Source: an uncultured Acidobacteriota bacterium | Lineage (GTDB): Bacteria > Acidobacteriota > Vicinamibacteria > Vicinamibacterales > CAVVIG01 | Direction: 5' to 3' | Length of the DNA: 64,000 nt | NCBI GenBank assembly: GCA_902825985.1 | Contig: CADEDC010000022.1 | Location: 1-64,000, forward strand | In this document: piece after piece, positions 10,844 to 20,774 of the stretch | Numbering within the stretch: position 1 is the stretch's first letter | Layout: each line of letters starts with the position of its first letter | Translations under genes and position numbers: made by a program | Notes under the pieces: model-generated | Databases searched by the model: none | The model's input: only the letters and a program-made list of their open reading frames with translations | Told to the model about the DNA's origin: nothing

Positions 10844-11908
10844 ATGAAAGTCTTTCACTGCGATCACTGCGGACAACTGCTCTTCTTCGAGAACAGCCAA
10901 TGCATCCGCTGCGGCCACACCGTGGCCTACCTGCCGGACCTGGCGCTCGTCGGCTCGCTGGACCACCAGCCGGACGGCACGTGGCTGTCGCCGCTGCCGG
11001 CGGCGAACGGACGCCCGTACCACCTCTGTGAGAACTACACCATCCATCAGGTGTGCAACTGGGCCGTGCCGGGCGACGATGATCACCGCTTGTGCGTGTC
11101 CTGCCGACTGACCCGGGTCATCCCGGACCTCGCCATCGACGAGAATCGTCCGTCATGGTACCGGCTCGAGGTCGCCAAGCGTCGCTTGCTCTTCACCCTC
11201 ATGGAGCTCGGACTGCCGGTCGCCAGTCGCGATGACGATCCGCAACGCGGACTGACCTTCGAATTCATGGCCGATCGGCCGGACGGCCCGGTCGCGACCG
11301 GCCACGCCGCCGGCGTAATCACGATCAACATCGCCGAGGCCGACGATGCGGAACGGGAGCGCCGGCGCCAGTCGCTGAACGAGCCCTATCGCACGCTGGC
11401 CGGGCATCTCCGCCATGAGATCGGCCACTACTACTGGGACCGCCTCATCGCGCACTCCCCCTGGCTCGACCGCTTCCGCGAGATGTTCGGCGACGAGCGG
11501 GCCGACTATGGCAGGGCGCTGCAGGACTATTACGCACGCGGACCCGCCGCCGACTGGGGCGTTCGGTTCATCAGCGCCTATGCCAGCGCACATCCGCTGG
11601 AGGATTGGGCCGAAACCTGGGCGCACTACCTGCACATGGTCGATACGCTCGAGACCGCGGCGTCCTGCGGCTTCTCGCTGCGTCCGCCGCGCGCCGACGA
11701 ACCGTCCCTTCCGAAGGTCCCCAAGTTCGCCGGCTCCGGTCACCTGCCGTTCGAATGGCTGATCGACAGCTGGTATCCGCTGACCTATGCGCTGAACAAC
11801 CTGACGCGCGGCCTGGGACTGGCGGACGCCTACCCGTTCGTGCTGGCCCCGCCGGCCGTCGCAAAGCTGCGCTTCGTGCACGATCTGATGAGTCAGCCGA
11901 TGGCCTGA
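10844..11908 (+). CDS. Putative zinc-binding metallopeptidase with N-terminal zinc ribbon
   Basis: A protein of 354 residues. The N-terminus has a zinc ribbon (CDHCGQLLFFENSQCIRCG), more Cys pairs follow around residues 65-85, and the catalytic motif HEIGHYYWD appears at about residue 195, the HExxH of this putative zinc-peptidase family. DWAETWAHYLH further on may supply the third ligand. The ATG at 10844 has a GGGAG ribosome-binding site 4 nt upstream; the gap from the alpha-E stop is 68 nt. Members of this family often accompany the ATP-grasp/alpha-E pair, suggesting that a peptide product is made and trimmed. This functional link is inference. Confidence 0.85.
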   Translation: MKVFHCDHCGQLLFFENSQCIRCGHTVAYLPDLALVGSLDHQPDGTWLSPLPAANGRPYHLCENYTIHQVCNWAVPGDDDHRLCVSCRLTRVIPDLAIDENRPSWYRLEVAKRRLLFTLMELGLPVASRDDDPQRGLTFEFMADRPDGPVATGHAAGVITINIAEADDAERERRRQSLNEPYRTLAGHLRHEIGHYYWDRLIAHSPWLDRFREMFGDERADYGRALQDYYARGPAADWGVRFISAYASAHPLEDWAETWAHYLHMVDTLETAASCGFSLRPPRADEPSLPKVPKFAGSGHLPFEWLIDSWYPLTYALNNLTRGLGLADAYPFVLAPPAVAKLRFVHDLMSQPMA

Positions 11909-11996
11909 CGGCCGCGCCGGCCGGCCGCACTACACTGATCCTTCGTCGTGCACGGTCCACGTGGAGTGTGATGCGCGCGACGGGAGGACACCCGGT

Positions 11997-13031
11997 ATGA
12001 AACAGTTCGTGCTCGGCACCACCGCTCTCGCGATCGCCACACTCGGCGCCGCCATGACCTCCGCCCAGCAGGCGGCACCGAAGCCGCCGTTCGCCGTCGG
12101 CAACCCGCTCGGGATGCCGATCGCCCCGGCCGCCGACGGCCGATTCACCCCGATGTCATCCAACGTGAAGGTGTACGGCGCCATCTACTCCGCCGAGAGC
12201 TGCTCCTACGACACCACCCGCAACGTCATCGTCGTCCCCAACCGTGGCGTCGGCCAGGCGGTACAGGCCAACAACGGCTGGGTGTCGTTCATCAACCACG
12301 ACGGGTCCGTTCACACGGCCCGCTGGATCGGCCTGCAGAATGCCGGTGACGAGCGGATGAACATGGCGACCCCGCTCGTGCTGAACGAGCCTTCCGGCAG
12401 CGACATCAACGGCGGCAGGTTCTACGTGTCCGACCGCGACGGCGGGACGTCGCCGGGCGTGCCGCTCTCGGCCGTCATCCGCAGCTTCTCGATGAAGGAC
12501 GGCATGCCGGCGGGAGAGATCAAGGTGCCGGGCGCCACCGGCTTCAACGATATCGAGGTCGCAGACGACGGGACGATCTACGCAACCAACACCGGCACGG
12601 GCGCGCCGAACCCGGACCCGAAGACCTGGCAGGTGTGGAAGATCACGAAAGAGGGCAGCGCATCGATCCTGATCCAGGGTGAGCCGCTGCGCCAGCCGAA
12701 TGGCATCGCCTTCGATCCCCAGGGCAACCTCGTGGTCGTCAACATCGGCAGCAACGACGTCCAGACATTCTCGACCGACGGCAAGCTGCTGAAGACCGAG
12801 AAGGCCGTCCAGCCGGGCAATGACGGCCTCGTCGTGATGGCGGACGGCACGAAGTACGTGAGCAGCGTGCAGCAGGGCGGCGTGTCGCGCATCCGCCCGA
12901 ATCAGCCGGCGGAGCTGATCGCGCAGAACATTCCCAACCCGGCGTCGATGTGCTACGACGCCGGCGCCAACCAGCTGGTGATTCCGATGAACGCGAACAA
13001 CGCACTGGCGTTCATCCCGCTCGGACGGTAG
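11997..13031 (+). CDS. Exported SMP-30/NHL-like beta-propeller protein
   Basis: A protein of 344 residues starting at ATG 11997 with GGGAGG upstream. A signal peptide covers residues ~1-23 (ending TSAQQ). The body has repeated beta-propeller strands such as PGATGFNDIEVADDGTIYAT, QPNGIAFDPQGNLVVVNIGS and GNDGLVVMADGTKYVSSV, typical of SMP-30/gluconolactonase/NHL folds. It may be a lactonase or a ligand-binding propeller in the periplasm; the metal ligands of SMP-30 could not be placed with certainty. Confidence 0.75.
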   Translation: MKQFVLGTTALAIATLGAAMTSAQQAAPKPPFAVGNPLGMPIAPAADGRFTPMSSNVKVYGAIYSAESCSYDTTRNVIVVPNRGVGQAVQANNGWVSFINHDGSVHTARWIGLQNAGDERMNMATPLVLNEPSGSDINGGRFYVSDRDGGTSPGVPLSAVIRSFSMKDGMPAGEIKVPGATGFNDIEVADDGTIYATNTGTGAPNPDPKTWQVWKITKEGSASILIQGEPLRQPNGIAFDPQGNLVVVNIGSNDVQTFSTDGKLLKTEKAVQPGNDGLVVMADGTKYVSSVQQGGVSRIRPNQPAELIAQNIPNPASMCYDAGANQLVIPMNANNALAFIPLGR

Positions 13032-13156
13032 CAGTCAGGCAGCGCGACCAGACGGGATGCGCAGGCGGGCGGGGCCCGGTGGCCTCGCCTCTGACGGGCG
13101 TCTCCCCGGGTGCCGCCGGCTCGCGGGACGGCGCGGCCACAAGGTAGGATGACCGT

Positions 13157-13798
13157 ATGCTGTTCGATCTGGCCACCGTCGATCCGGCGATCGGCTACAA
13201 GCTGCTCGTCTCGACCATCACGCCACGCCCGATCGCGTGGGTCGTGTCGCAGGATCTCGACGGCACGTTGAACGCGGCGCCCTACTCCTTCTTCAACGCG
13301 CTCTCGTCCGACCCGCCGGTCATCGGCATCGGCATCGGCCGGCGGCCGTTCGGCTCGGCCAAGGACACACGGGCCAACATCGCGCTGACGCGTGAGTTCG
13401 TCGTCAACCTCGTGTCGGAGGACACGGCGCCGGCGATGAACGTCACCGCCATCGACTTCCCGCCGAGCGTCGACGAACTGGCGCAGGCCGGCCTGACGAC
13501 GACGCCGTCGGCGCGCGTGAAGCCGCCACGGATCGTCGAGAGCCCGGTGGCGTTCGAGTGCGAGCTGCTGCAGATGATCGACCTCGGCCCGCACAGCGGC
13601 ATCGTGCTGGGTCGGGTGCTCGCCATCCACGTTCGTGATGAATCGGTACGCGATCCGGTCCGCGGTCACATCGACACCCCGGCCCTGCACCTGATCGGCC
13701 GGATGCACGGCAGCGGCTGGTACGCGCGCACGTCGGATCTCTTCGACATGCCGCGGCTGTCGCTGGCGGACTGGACGCGCGATCATTCCATCGGTTGA
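13157..13798 (+). CDS. Flavin reductase family protein (FMN-binding split barrel)
   Basis: A protein of 213 residues. ITPRPIAWVVSQDLDGTLNAAPYSFFNALSSDPP split across the first 60 residues is the flavin-reductase-like (Flavin_Reduct) signature, followed by KDTRANIALTREFVVNLVSE. It probably binds FMN and either supplies reduced flavin or acts as an oxidoreductase. TAGGAT (13145-13150) lies 6 nt before the ATG and could be a -10 box of a leaderless message or a weak ribosome-binding site. No dedicated monooxygenase partner lies beside it. Confidence 0.85.
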   Translation: MLFDLATVDPAIGYKLLVSTITPRPIAWVVSQDLDGTLNAAPYSFFNALSSDPPVIGIGIGRRPFGSAKDTRANIALTREFVVNLVSEDTAPAMNVTAIDFPPSVDELAQAGLTTTPSARVKPPRIVESPVAFECELLQMIDLGPHSGIVLGRVLAIHVRDESVRDPVRGHIDTPALHLIGRMHGSGWYARTSDLFDMPRLSLADWTRDHSIG

Positions 13799-13812
13799 CA
13801 CCGTCGAGGTAG

Positions 13813-15087
13813 ATGATGCCCTTGCACCCTGCTCACGTTCGGCTCGCGCCTCCGTCCCTGCCGGTCGCGGCACTGGTGGTCGCCCTGATGGGCGCCGGCA
13901 GCGACGTCGCGGCGCAGACCTCTCCGCAAGACTTTCCGCAGTGGCGCGGACTGCAGCGCGACGGCAGCGTCGCCGGCTTCGTCGCGCCGAGCCGCTGGCC
14001 CGAGCGGTTGAACCTGAAATGGCGGGTCGCGGTCGGCGAGGGATACGGCACGCCGATTCTCGTCGGCGGCCACGTCTACACGCTCACGCGGCAGAGCGGT
14101 CACGAAGTGATGGCGGCCCGCCGGGCGGAGACCGGCGCGGTCGTCTGGGAAACGCGCTATCCGGCGCCACACACCATCATGTCCGGCGCCGCCGGCCACG
14201 GGCAGGGGCCGAAATCGACGCCGCTGTTCCTCGCCGGCCGCCTCTACACGCTCGGCATCACCGGCATCGTCTCGTGTTTCGACGCGACGGACGGCACGCT
14301 GCTCTGGCAGAAGCCGGCGCCGGCGGAGGAAACCCTGTACAACAATTCGGCAATGTCGCCGATTGCCGATGGGAATCGGGTCATCTTCCACGTCGGCGGC
14401 CACAATCGCGGCGCGCTCACGGCATTCGATGCCGCAAGCGGCGACGTCCGCTGGCGGTGGGATGGCGATGGCCCGGCCTACGCATCGCCGGTCATCGTCG
14501 AACTCGGCGGCGTGCGACAGGTGGTGACGATGACGCAGCGCAGCGTCGTCGGCGTCGACGCCGCCACCGGCGCGCTCCTGTGGCGCCGCCCGTTCGAGAA
14601 TCAGTTCTCCAACCACTCCATCTCGCCGATCGTCTATCGTGACATGGTCATCATCTCGGGCTACGAAATGGGGGTGACCGCGTTCGCACCGACACGGCGT
14701 GGCAGCGGCTGGACCACCGAACCGCGCTGGCAGACGGCCGAGGTCTCGATGTTCATGAGCAACCCGGTGCTCATCGACGATACGCTGTATGGATTGTCGC
14801 AGCGCGCCAGCGGCCAGTTCTACGCGCTGGACGTGCGCAGCGGCAAGGTGCTGTGGCGCAGCCGCGGCCGCGAGGCGACGAACACCTCGGTCATGAAACT
14901 GGACGGCACGCTCTTCCTGCTGAACGACGACGGTGAGTTGATCGTCGCGAAGAGCGACCCGGCCGGCCTGCAGATACTCGCACGCTATCCCGTGGCCGAG
15001 GATGCCACGTGGGCGCAGCCGGTCCTCTCCGGCAATCGCGTGTTCGTGAAGGATCTCACCACGCTGGCCCTGTGGACGGTCGACTGA
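13813..15087 (+). CDS. Exported PQQ-like (outer-membrane-protein BamB-type) beta-propeller protein
   Basis: A protein of 424 residues with a signal peptide ending near DVAAQT. The domain starts with FPQWRGLQRDGSVAG and carries repeated blades: GEGYGTPILVGGHVYTL, GTLLWQKPAPAEE, DVRWRWDGDGPAYASP and GKVLWRSRGR. These are pyrrolo-quinoline-quinone-like repeats that usually do not bind PQQ. The role is unknown and it is probably periplasmic. GAGGT precedes the two adjacent ATG codons at 13813 and 13816. It sits 14 nt after the flavin reductase and 6 nt before the phosphopantetheinyl transferase. Confidence 0.82.
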   Translation: MMPLHPAHVRLAPPSLPVAALVVALMGAGSDVAAQTSPQDFPQWRGLQRDGSVAGFVAPSRWPERLNLKWRVAVGEGYGTPILVGGHVYTLTRQSGHEVMAARRAETGAVVWETRYPAPHTIMSGAAGHGQGPKSTPLFLAGRLYTLGITGIVSCFDATDGTLLWQKPAPAEETLYNNSAMSPIADGNRVIFHVGGHNRGALTAFDAASGDVRWRWDGDGPAYASPVIVELGGVRQVVTMTQRSVVGVDAATGALLWRRPFENQFSNHSISPIVYRDMVIISGYEMGVTAFAPTRRGSGWTTEPRWQTAEVSMFMSNPVLIDDTLYGLSQRASGQFYALDVRSGKVLWRSRGREATNTSVMKLDGTLFLLNDDGELIVAKSDPAGLQILARYPVAEDATWAQPVLSGNRVFVKDLTTLALWTVD

Positions 15088-15093
15088 GGCGGA

Positions 15094-15864
15094 GTGCCAG
15101 CTGGCGATTCGAACGGCGTCGTGCGGCCGGCTCAGGCCATCGAGGTCTTCTATCAGTGGACGCGGGAGCTGACCACGGAGGCGGTGGCCGATGTCTGCCG
15201 CCACCTCGACGACCGCGAACGGGCCCGTTGCAGCCGTTTCGTCGACCGTGACGCGCGCCGCGACTACGCCGCCGCCCACGCCCTGGTCCGCCACGCCCTC
15301 GCGGCGACCGGCGACCGTGCGGCCGGCGAATGGCGGTTCGTCACCAATGAGCACGGCAAGCCGTCGGTGGTGGCCGGCCAGGCCGGATCGCCTCCGCTGA
15401 CATTCAATCTGTCGCACACGGACGGGTTGGTGGCCTGTGCCGTCAGTCGCGGCGTCGCCCTCGGCGTCGATGTCGAACGCCACTCGAGAATCGAGCACGT
15501 GCCGGTGATCGCCGAGCACTATTTCACCGATCCGGAGATTGCGGCGCTGCGGGAGTGCCCGGCCGGGCAGTACGCCGCCCGCTTCACCGAGCTGTGGACG
15601 CTGAAGGAGGCCTACGTCAAGGCGCTCGGCGTCGGTCTCTCCCGGGTGGTCGACGCCGCCGCCTTCGAGCTCACCGGAGACACGGCGTTGGTGTGGCGTC
15701 ACGCGGACGGCGCGACGACCTGGCAGTTCTGGCTGGCAGATCTGGGACGCGACGGCCGGCTGGCGGTTGCGGCGTCTGGCCAGCCACCTGCCGGTGGCTG
15801 GCCACTCCGGTTTCACATGGTCGGCGACGGACCGGGGGTGCAGCGCACCCGGACGTCGCGCTGA
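15094..15864 (+). CDS. 4'-phosphopantetheinyl transferase (Sfp-type)
   Basis: A protein of 256 residues with the Sfp-family motifs in order: FNLSHTDGLVACAV, GVDVERHSRI (GxDxE magnesium site) and LWTLKEAYVKALGVGLS (WxxKEAxxKxxG). It moves the phosphopantetheine arm of CoA to a carrier-protein serine for fatty-acid, polyketide or peptide synthesis. No carrier protein or synthase gene is present in the window, so its partner is elsewhere. The start is a GTG at 15094, 6 nt after the preceding stop, with GGCGGA just upstream; GTG at 15121 is an alternative. Confidence 0.9.
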   Translation: MPAGDSNGVVRPAQAIEVFYQWTRELTTEAVADVCRHLDDRERARCSRFVDRDARRDYAAAHALVRHALAATGDRAAGEWRFVTNEHGKPSVVAGQAGSPPLTFNLSHTDGLVACAVSRGVALGVDVERHSRIEHVPVIAEHYFTDPEIAALRECPAGQYAARFTELWTLKEAYVKALGVGLSRVVDAAAFELTGDTALVWRHADGATTWQFWLADLGRDGRLAVAASGQPPAGGWPLRFHMVGDGPGVQRTRTSR

Positions 15865-15912
15865 GACAGCGGTCTCGACGGCCGCTCCCGGAGCCCGGCG
15901 TCGCACCGGCGC

Positions 15913-15928
15913 TGCCCGGCGCCGGGCA
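15913..15928. repeat. 16-bp perfect GC palindrome between convergent genes
   Basis: TGCCCGGCGCCGGGCA lies between the phosphopantetheinyl transferase and the oppositely oriented TonB receptor. It could pair in the RNA of either strand and act as a weak bidirectional terminator, but there is no loop and no T tract. Seen directly; function is a guess. Confidence 0.35.
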
Positions 15929-15965
15929 CGGTCGCGCGCCGGTCGTTTCGAGAGTCCGCGAGTGA

Positions 15966-18887
15966 TCAGAAGCCGAGCCGCATGCCCACCTGCAGTTGCC
16001 GCGGGAACCCGCCGCCACGCAGCTGGGTCGGCACCAGGAAGTTGCCGGAACGACGATCACCGCTCGGGTTGTTGAAGTTGGCGCGGTTGGTCAGGTTGAA
16101 CACTTCGGCAAACAGATCGACCGTGCGCGTCGGCCCGAGGCGCAGGCGATAGCCGGCGCGCATGTCGACCTGCGCGAACCCGGGTCCGTAGGCGCCGTTG
16201 CGTCCGCCGGCGTTGTCCACCGTGATCGCGTTCTGGCCAGTGCCGCTGTAGGTGCCCGGCGGCAGTGGATCGACCAGCACACCGTTGCGATCGACGTCGA
16301 CGTTGCTGTCGAACATGGTGAACGGCGAGCCGCTCATCAGGCGAGCGGTCGCGGCCAGGGTGACGCCCCTGAGTTGCGGCAGGTCGACACGGCCACTGAG
16401 TGACAGCGTCTGCCGGCGATCGAAATTCGTCGGCCCGTCGTTCAGATCCAGGTTGGGGTTGTCGAGGACCTGGAAATCGTTGACCGCCGTCGGCAGGCCG
16501 CTGGTGTTGCCGCGCGCGTAGCCGACGTTGTACGACGCCCGGGCGCTCCACGCATTCGAGAACCGCTTCTCGAGCTGGACGCTCAGGCCGTCGTATTGCG
16601 CTGACGCCTCGTTGCGGTAGGTGAAGACGTCGGCGGCAAAGGGGGTCAGGCCGAGCTGGTCCGCCAGGCCAAGGACGTCGACGCGTGTGATCGGCCCGGT
16701 TCGGCTCGTGTTCGCCCGCACCGCCGGATTGAAGTTGTAGCGGAGCGGCATGTTGCGATTCCACGAATGCACGTAGTCCGCCGCGAACGACATGTTGGCG
16801 CGCAGCTGGCGTTCGAAGCCCACCGTCATCTGCTGCTGCGACGGCAGGATCCGGTCGGGAGTGTCCAGATAGACCGCGCCGGTGTTCCGCGCCAGCGTGC
16901 CAGGGGGCACCACCTGATTCAGCAGGGCACGGTTCACCACCGGGCCGTTGACCAGGAACGGATCGGTCGGCAAGCGGCCGTTGCTCGGCCCGGGATCTGC
17001 CGCGTTGAACGGGTACTGTGCCAGGAATGAGTCGGAGAAGACACGGTTCAGCAGATACGGTTCGAAGCGATCGATCCACTGTTTCTCGTAGAACAGGCCA
17101 TATCCCCCACGGATCACCGATCGTCCGCCGATGTTGTAGGCGAACCCCAGCCGTGGCTGGATGTTGTTCCGATCGATGGGATAGGCCGTCTGATCGCTGA
17201 ACAGCGGATTGAACTGTTCGACGAGCGGCGACACATGGAGGTCGTAGCGCACGCCGATGTTCATCGTGAGGTTGGGTGTCGCCTGCCACTTGTCGTGCAG
17301 GTACAGGCCCAGGGAGTGGGTCCGCGAGGTCAGACGCTGCAGGCCCGGCACGCGGATCGTCAGCCGCTCGGGATAGGTTCGGGGATCGGCGGGATCGAAG
17401 TCCATGTCGGTGGGGAACTCGAACCGGCCGTTCGTGAACCGCTGGTCCTGGCGGACGTGCTGCCCGAACTGGTACTGCGATCCCATCTTCAAATCGTGGC
17501 TGCCGGCGCGACCGGGCACGAACCACGAGAAGCTCGTGTCCCACCCATAGACCTTCATCTCGCGCACGTCTGCGTACTCGTTCCCGGTCTGGTCGTAGAA
17601 GCTCAAGTAGTCCAGCTGTGGCGGCGCATCGGCCCAGGAGCCGGCGAAGTACTGCGGCATGCCGCGATCGGGCCGCTCCTGCACGTATGACAGGCGGGTG
17701 AGGAACAGCTTCGTCGGGCTCGCCAGCCAGTTCACCGTGCCCACGGTCGTCACGTCGTCGTCCTTCTCGATATACAGGGTGTCCATCGTGCCGTCGCCGA
17801 GCACCTGGTTGTAGTTGGGCTGATGGTCCCACAAGGCGCGCACCGAGTAGTTGACCGACCGGCTCAACTGGTGATCGATGCGGCCGAGGTAGTTGAAGGA
17901 GTTCGTCTCCTGCGTCGCCGAGAACGTCTTGTCGGGGCGCGTCGGATAGACGCGGCTGCGCCCTTCGTCGAGATCGCTGCGTTCGAAGCTGCCGAAGTAG
18001 TGCATCCGGTCGCGGATGATCGGGCCGCCGACCGTGCCGCCCCACTGCTTGCGCTGCGACTCCGGCTTGTCGAGCCCCTGCTGGCTGACCAGGAAGTCCT
18101 TGGCGGTGACCGATTGGTTGGTGAAGTAGCCGAAGGCGCTGCCGCGCACGCTGTTGCTGCCCTGCTTGCTGACCGCGTTGATGACGCCGGCGGTGGCGCC
18201 GCCATAGGCCGCGTCGAACTGGTTGGTGACGACCTGAAATTCCTGAATCGCTTCCAGCGGCGTGCGCGCCTGCGCTCCGGCGCTGCCGCCGCGCAGATCG
18301 TCGTTGTTGCTGCCGCCGTCCATCAGAAAGACGACACCGCTGCCGTGCTGGCCGTTGATGGTGACGTTGTCCGAGGAGGAGTCAGACGTCGGATTGTAGA
18401 CAACGCCGGGCAACAGCGCGACGAACCCGGTGAAGTTGCGGTTGCCGGACGGCAGGTTGGTCAGCTCGGTCGTCCCGACGTTGCCGCCGACTTCGGTCGA
18501 CGTCAGGTCCACCTGCGGCGCTTCGGTGGTCACGGTCAGTGTTTCGGTGAGGCCGCCGATCTTCATGACGACCTCGAGCTGCGCGGTCGCCCCGACACGC
18601 AGGTTGATGTCCGGCACCTCGAACCGCGCGAACCCGGCCAGATCGGCCTGCAGACGATAGGGTCCGGGCACCAGCCCCGGCAGCGAGAACGTTCCGTCAC
18701 CGCCGCTGACGGTCTCCCTTGCGACGCCGGAATCGCGATGGGTGATGGTGATGGCCACGCCGGGGAGCACGGCGTCCTGCTCGTCGGTGATCCGGCCGCG
18801 GACGCCGGATGTCCCCTGTCCCTCAACGGTCGCACTCGTCGTCAACAGCACGCACCCGATCACAGCCAGGAGCCGGAGCCTCTTCAT
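15966..18887 (-). CDS. TonB-dependent receptor with N-terminal carboxypeptidase-regulatory-like domain
   Basis: A protein of 973 residues. Residues 1-23 form a signal peptide; about 25-110 form a carboxypeptidase-regulatory-like beta-sandwich (VRGRITDEQDAVLPGVAITI); the plug domain follows (NLPSGNRNFTGFVALLPGV, GVVFLMDGGSNND), then a large beta-barrel ending in aromatic strands and a terminal Phe (QVGMRLGF). This is the OmpA-related/TonB receptor type that is expanded in Acidobacteria. It should take up a large substrate, possibly a carbohydrate or peptide, across the outer membrane; the ligand is unknown. The ATG at 18887 has GGAGGA upstream. No inner-membrane transporter is adjacent. Confidence 0.92.
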   Translation of the reverse strand: MKRLRLLAVIGCVLLTTSATVEGQGTSGVRGRITDEQDAVLPGVAITITHRDSGVARETVSGGDGTFSLPGLVPGPYRLQADLAGFARFEVPDINLRVGATAQLEVVMKIGGLTETLTVTTEAPQVDLTSTEVGGNVGTTELTNLPSGNRNFTGFVALLPGVVYNPTSDSSSDNVTINGQHGSGVVFLMDGGSNNDDLRGGSAGAQARTPLEAIQEFQVVTNQFDAAYGGATAGVINAVSKQGSNSVRGSAFGYFTNQSVTAKDFLVSQQGLDKPESQRKQWGGTVGGPIIRDRMHYFGSFERSDLDEGRSRVYPTRPDKTFSATQETNSFNYLGRIDHQLSRSVNYSVRALWDHQPNYNQVLGDGTMDTLYIEKDDDVTTVGTVNWLASPTKLFLTRLSYVQERPDRGMPQYFAGSWADAPPQLDYLSFYDQTGNEYADVREMKVYGWDTSFSWFVPGRAGSHDLKMGSQYQFGQHVRQDQRFTNGRFEFPTDMDFDPADPRTYPERLTIRVPGLQRLTSRTHSLGLYLHDKWQATPNLTMNIGVRYDLHVSPLVEQFNPLFSDQTAYPIDRNNIQPRLGFAYNIGGRSVIRGGYGLFYEKQWIDRFEPYLLNRVFSDSFLAQYPFNAADPGPSNGRLPTDPFLVNGPVVNRALLNQVVPPGTLARNTGAVYLDTPDRILPSQQQMTVGFERQLRANMSFAADYVHSWNRNMPLRYNFNPAVRANTSRTGPITRVDVLGLADQLGLTPFAADVFTYRNEASAQYDGLSVQLEKRFSNAWSARASYNVGYARGNTSGLPTAVNDFQVLDNPNLDLNDGPTNFDRRQTLSLSGRVDLPQLRGVTLAATARLMSGSPFTMFDSNVDVDRNGVLVDPLPPGTYSGTGQNAITVDNAGGRNGAYGPGFAQVDMRAGYRLRLGPTRTVDLFAEVFNLTNRANFNNPSGDRRSGNFLVPTQLRGGGFPRQLQVGMRLGF

Positions 18888-19130
18888 GGTGTCCTCCACG
18901 AGCCGGTTGCTGACACCGCCGGCAGCGCGCGAGCGCCGGTCGCGACGTGTCCGTTGGCTCTCCACGTTGCGCGGACTCTATGCGATGACAGTTGCCCTGC
19001 AATCCCTGAAAACAGGCAAGGGATGGACGGACGGTGCGGCGCGCCGGACCGTTGGATCGATGCGAACCTCGTCCGCCGCGACCCGCGCCAGCGTCGCGAC
19101 ACCACCCGCGGTGGCGCTATACTCCCGCTC

Positions 19131-20774
19131 GTGGCTGACATGATTTCCGTCCTCCGCCGTGCCTCCACAACCCTTCTTGCGATCGGCCTGCTGCTCGGAA
19201 CCTTTCGGGTCGTGCTGCCGGCACAGCAGTTCCCGCCCGGCTACGTCGACCCGGTGCCGCTGCTGGCGGCGGCCGCGAAGGAGATCGGTGAAAGCGACCT
19301 GCGCTGCATCACCTACTCCGGCACCGGCTATGCGGGAGCGGTGGGTCAGACAGTGGAGAACGCCGTCAACATCGACTGGCCACGCATCGACGCTCTCACC
19401 AACTACACCCGGACCATCAACTGGGACACCGCCACCAGCGTCGAGACGTTCGATCGCAAGCCGGGTCTCAGCCCGGCGTCATGGAAGTACGGGCTCGGAT
19501 GGCAGGGCGGCACGCCGACGCAGACGTCGACACGCCAGACGCATGTCGTCAGCGGCGAGCATGCGTGGCACGTCGACGGCGACGGCGCGGCGGTCGCCGT
19601 GCCGCCGGAACTGGCCGAACTCTATCGGCTCGACCTCTGGCTGAACCCGCACGGGTTCATCAAGGCGGCGCGCCTGCCCGGGGCGAACCCGGTGGCGTTC
19701 TGGCGGTGGGAACAGATCGAGAAGGGCCGCGACGGCAACGTCGTCGAGCCCGAGAAGATGCACGTCGTGGCGATCACGATGTTCGGCAAGTACCGCGTCG
19801 ACGCGACGATCAATCCGCAGAATCAGATCCAGCGGATCAAGACGACCGTCAACGAGCCGGCGCTCGGCGACTTCAACATCGAGCACGAGTCGACGAATCA
19901 GGCGACGTTCGGACGGGTGAAGTGGCCGACCGCGTGGCACTCGCACCACGGCTGGGACGACAACTGGCAGTTCTACCGGCAGAGCAGCGGCCACAACGGC
20001 TACGGCGGACGCTTCGAGTCGGTGCAGCCGAACGTCTGTCCGCCAGCGCCGGCGGTTCCCGCTGCCGTGCGACCGGTCACGGCGGCGCCGCGCGTGACCG
20101 TCGACAAGATGGCCGACGGTGTCTACCGGCTGGGTGGCGGTCCGGCCAACAGCTACATGGTGGAGTTCGACCGCTTCGTCGCCGTGTTCGAGGCGCCCGG
20201 CAACGAAGCGCGCAGTCTCGCGGTCATCGAGGCCGTGGCGAGGCTCGCGCCCGGCAAGGCGATTCGCTGGCTCGTCAGTTCACATCCGCATTTCGATCAC
20301 ATCGGCGGCCTGCGGACCTACCTCCACATCGGCGCGACCATCGTCGCGCACATGTCGAATATTCCGTTCCTGAACCGCGACGTGCTCAGCTACGAGCCAC
20401 GCACGGTGGCTCCGGACATCGTCTCGAAGTGGCCGCCGACGGAAGTCGCCGAGGGCTACAACTACGAAGCCGTCCAGGAGAACTACGTCATCACCGACAA
20501 CCGGCGGATCCTGCGCGTCTACTACGTCCAGCCGCTCGCGCATGTCAACGGCATGCTGATGATGTATCTGCCGGCCGAGAAGATCGCCTTCGAGGCCGAC
20601 CTCTTCGACACGCACGAGCCGCCGCGGGCGGCACAGTTGCCGGCGATGCGCAGCCTCGCGGCGCAGGTGCAGCGGATGAAGCTGGACGTGCAGACCCTGG
20701 CGCCGGTGCATGGGGAGCCGGTCACCTACGCCGCCTTCCTCGAGGCGCTGGCGACGCTGGCCGCCGGCCGCTGA
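19131..20774 (+). CDS. Exported metallo-beta-lactamase-fold hydrolase with N-terminal extra domain
   Basis: A protein of 547 residues if the GTG at 19131 is used (ATG at 19140 gives 544). After a signal segment, residues ~25-300 form a domain I do not recognise. Residues ~310-545 are a metallo-beta-lactamase fold with ANSYMVEFDRFVAVFEAPGN, SHPHFDHIGGLRTYLHIGA (HxHxDH with Pro in the first spacer) and a late APVHGEP. It probably uses two metals to hydrolyse an unknown ester, lactone or phosphate in the periplasm. TATACT at 19118-19123 sits 7 nt before the GTG with no ribosome-binding site, so a leaderless message is possible. Confidence 0.82.
   Translation: MADMISVLRRASTTLLAIGLLLGTFRVVLPAQQFPPGYVDPVPLLAAAAKEIGESDLRCITYSGTGYAGAVGQTVENAVNIDWPRIDALTNYTRTINWDTATSVETFDRKPGLSPASWKYGLGWQGGTPTQTSTRQTHVVSGEHAWHVDGDGAAVAVPPELAELYRLDLWLNPHGFIKAARLPGANPVAFWRWEQIEKGRDGNVVEPEKMHVVAITMFGKYRVDATINPQNQIQRIKTTVNEPALGDFNIEHESTNQATFGRVKWPTAWHSHHGWDDNWQFYRQSSGHNGYGGRFESVQPNVCPPAPAVPAAVRPVTAAPRVTVDKMADGVYRLGGGPANSYMVEFDRFVAVFEAPGNEARSLAVIEAVARLAPGKAIRWLVSSHPHFDHIGGLRTYLHIGATIVAHMSNIPFLNRDVLSYEPRTVAPDIVSKWPPTEVAEGYNYEAVQENYVITDNRRILRVYYVQPLAHVNGMLMMYLPAEKIAFEADLFDTHEPPRAAQLPAMRSLAAQVQRMKLDVQTLAPVHGEPVTYAAFLEALATLAAGR

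Noticed and set aside
13783-15906. A 707-residue minus-strand frame opposite the beta-propeller and phosphopantetheinyl transferase genes
   Set aside because: Antisense shadow; both plus-strand proteins show full family motifs.
17823-19130. The 5' extension of the metallo-beta-lactamase-fold gene across the TonB receptor
   Set aside because: The open frame happens to continue upstream but is antisense to the receptor and low in complexity; the real protein starts at the signal peptide near 19131.
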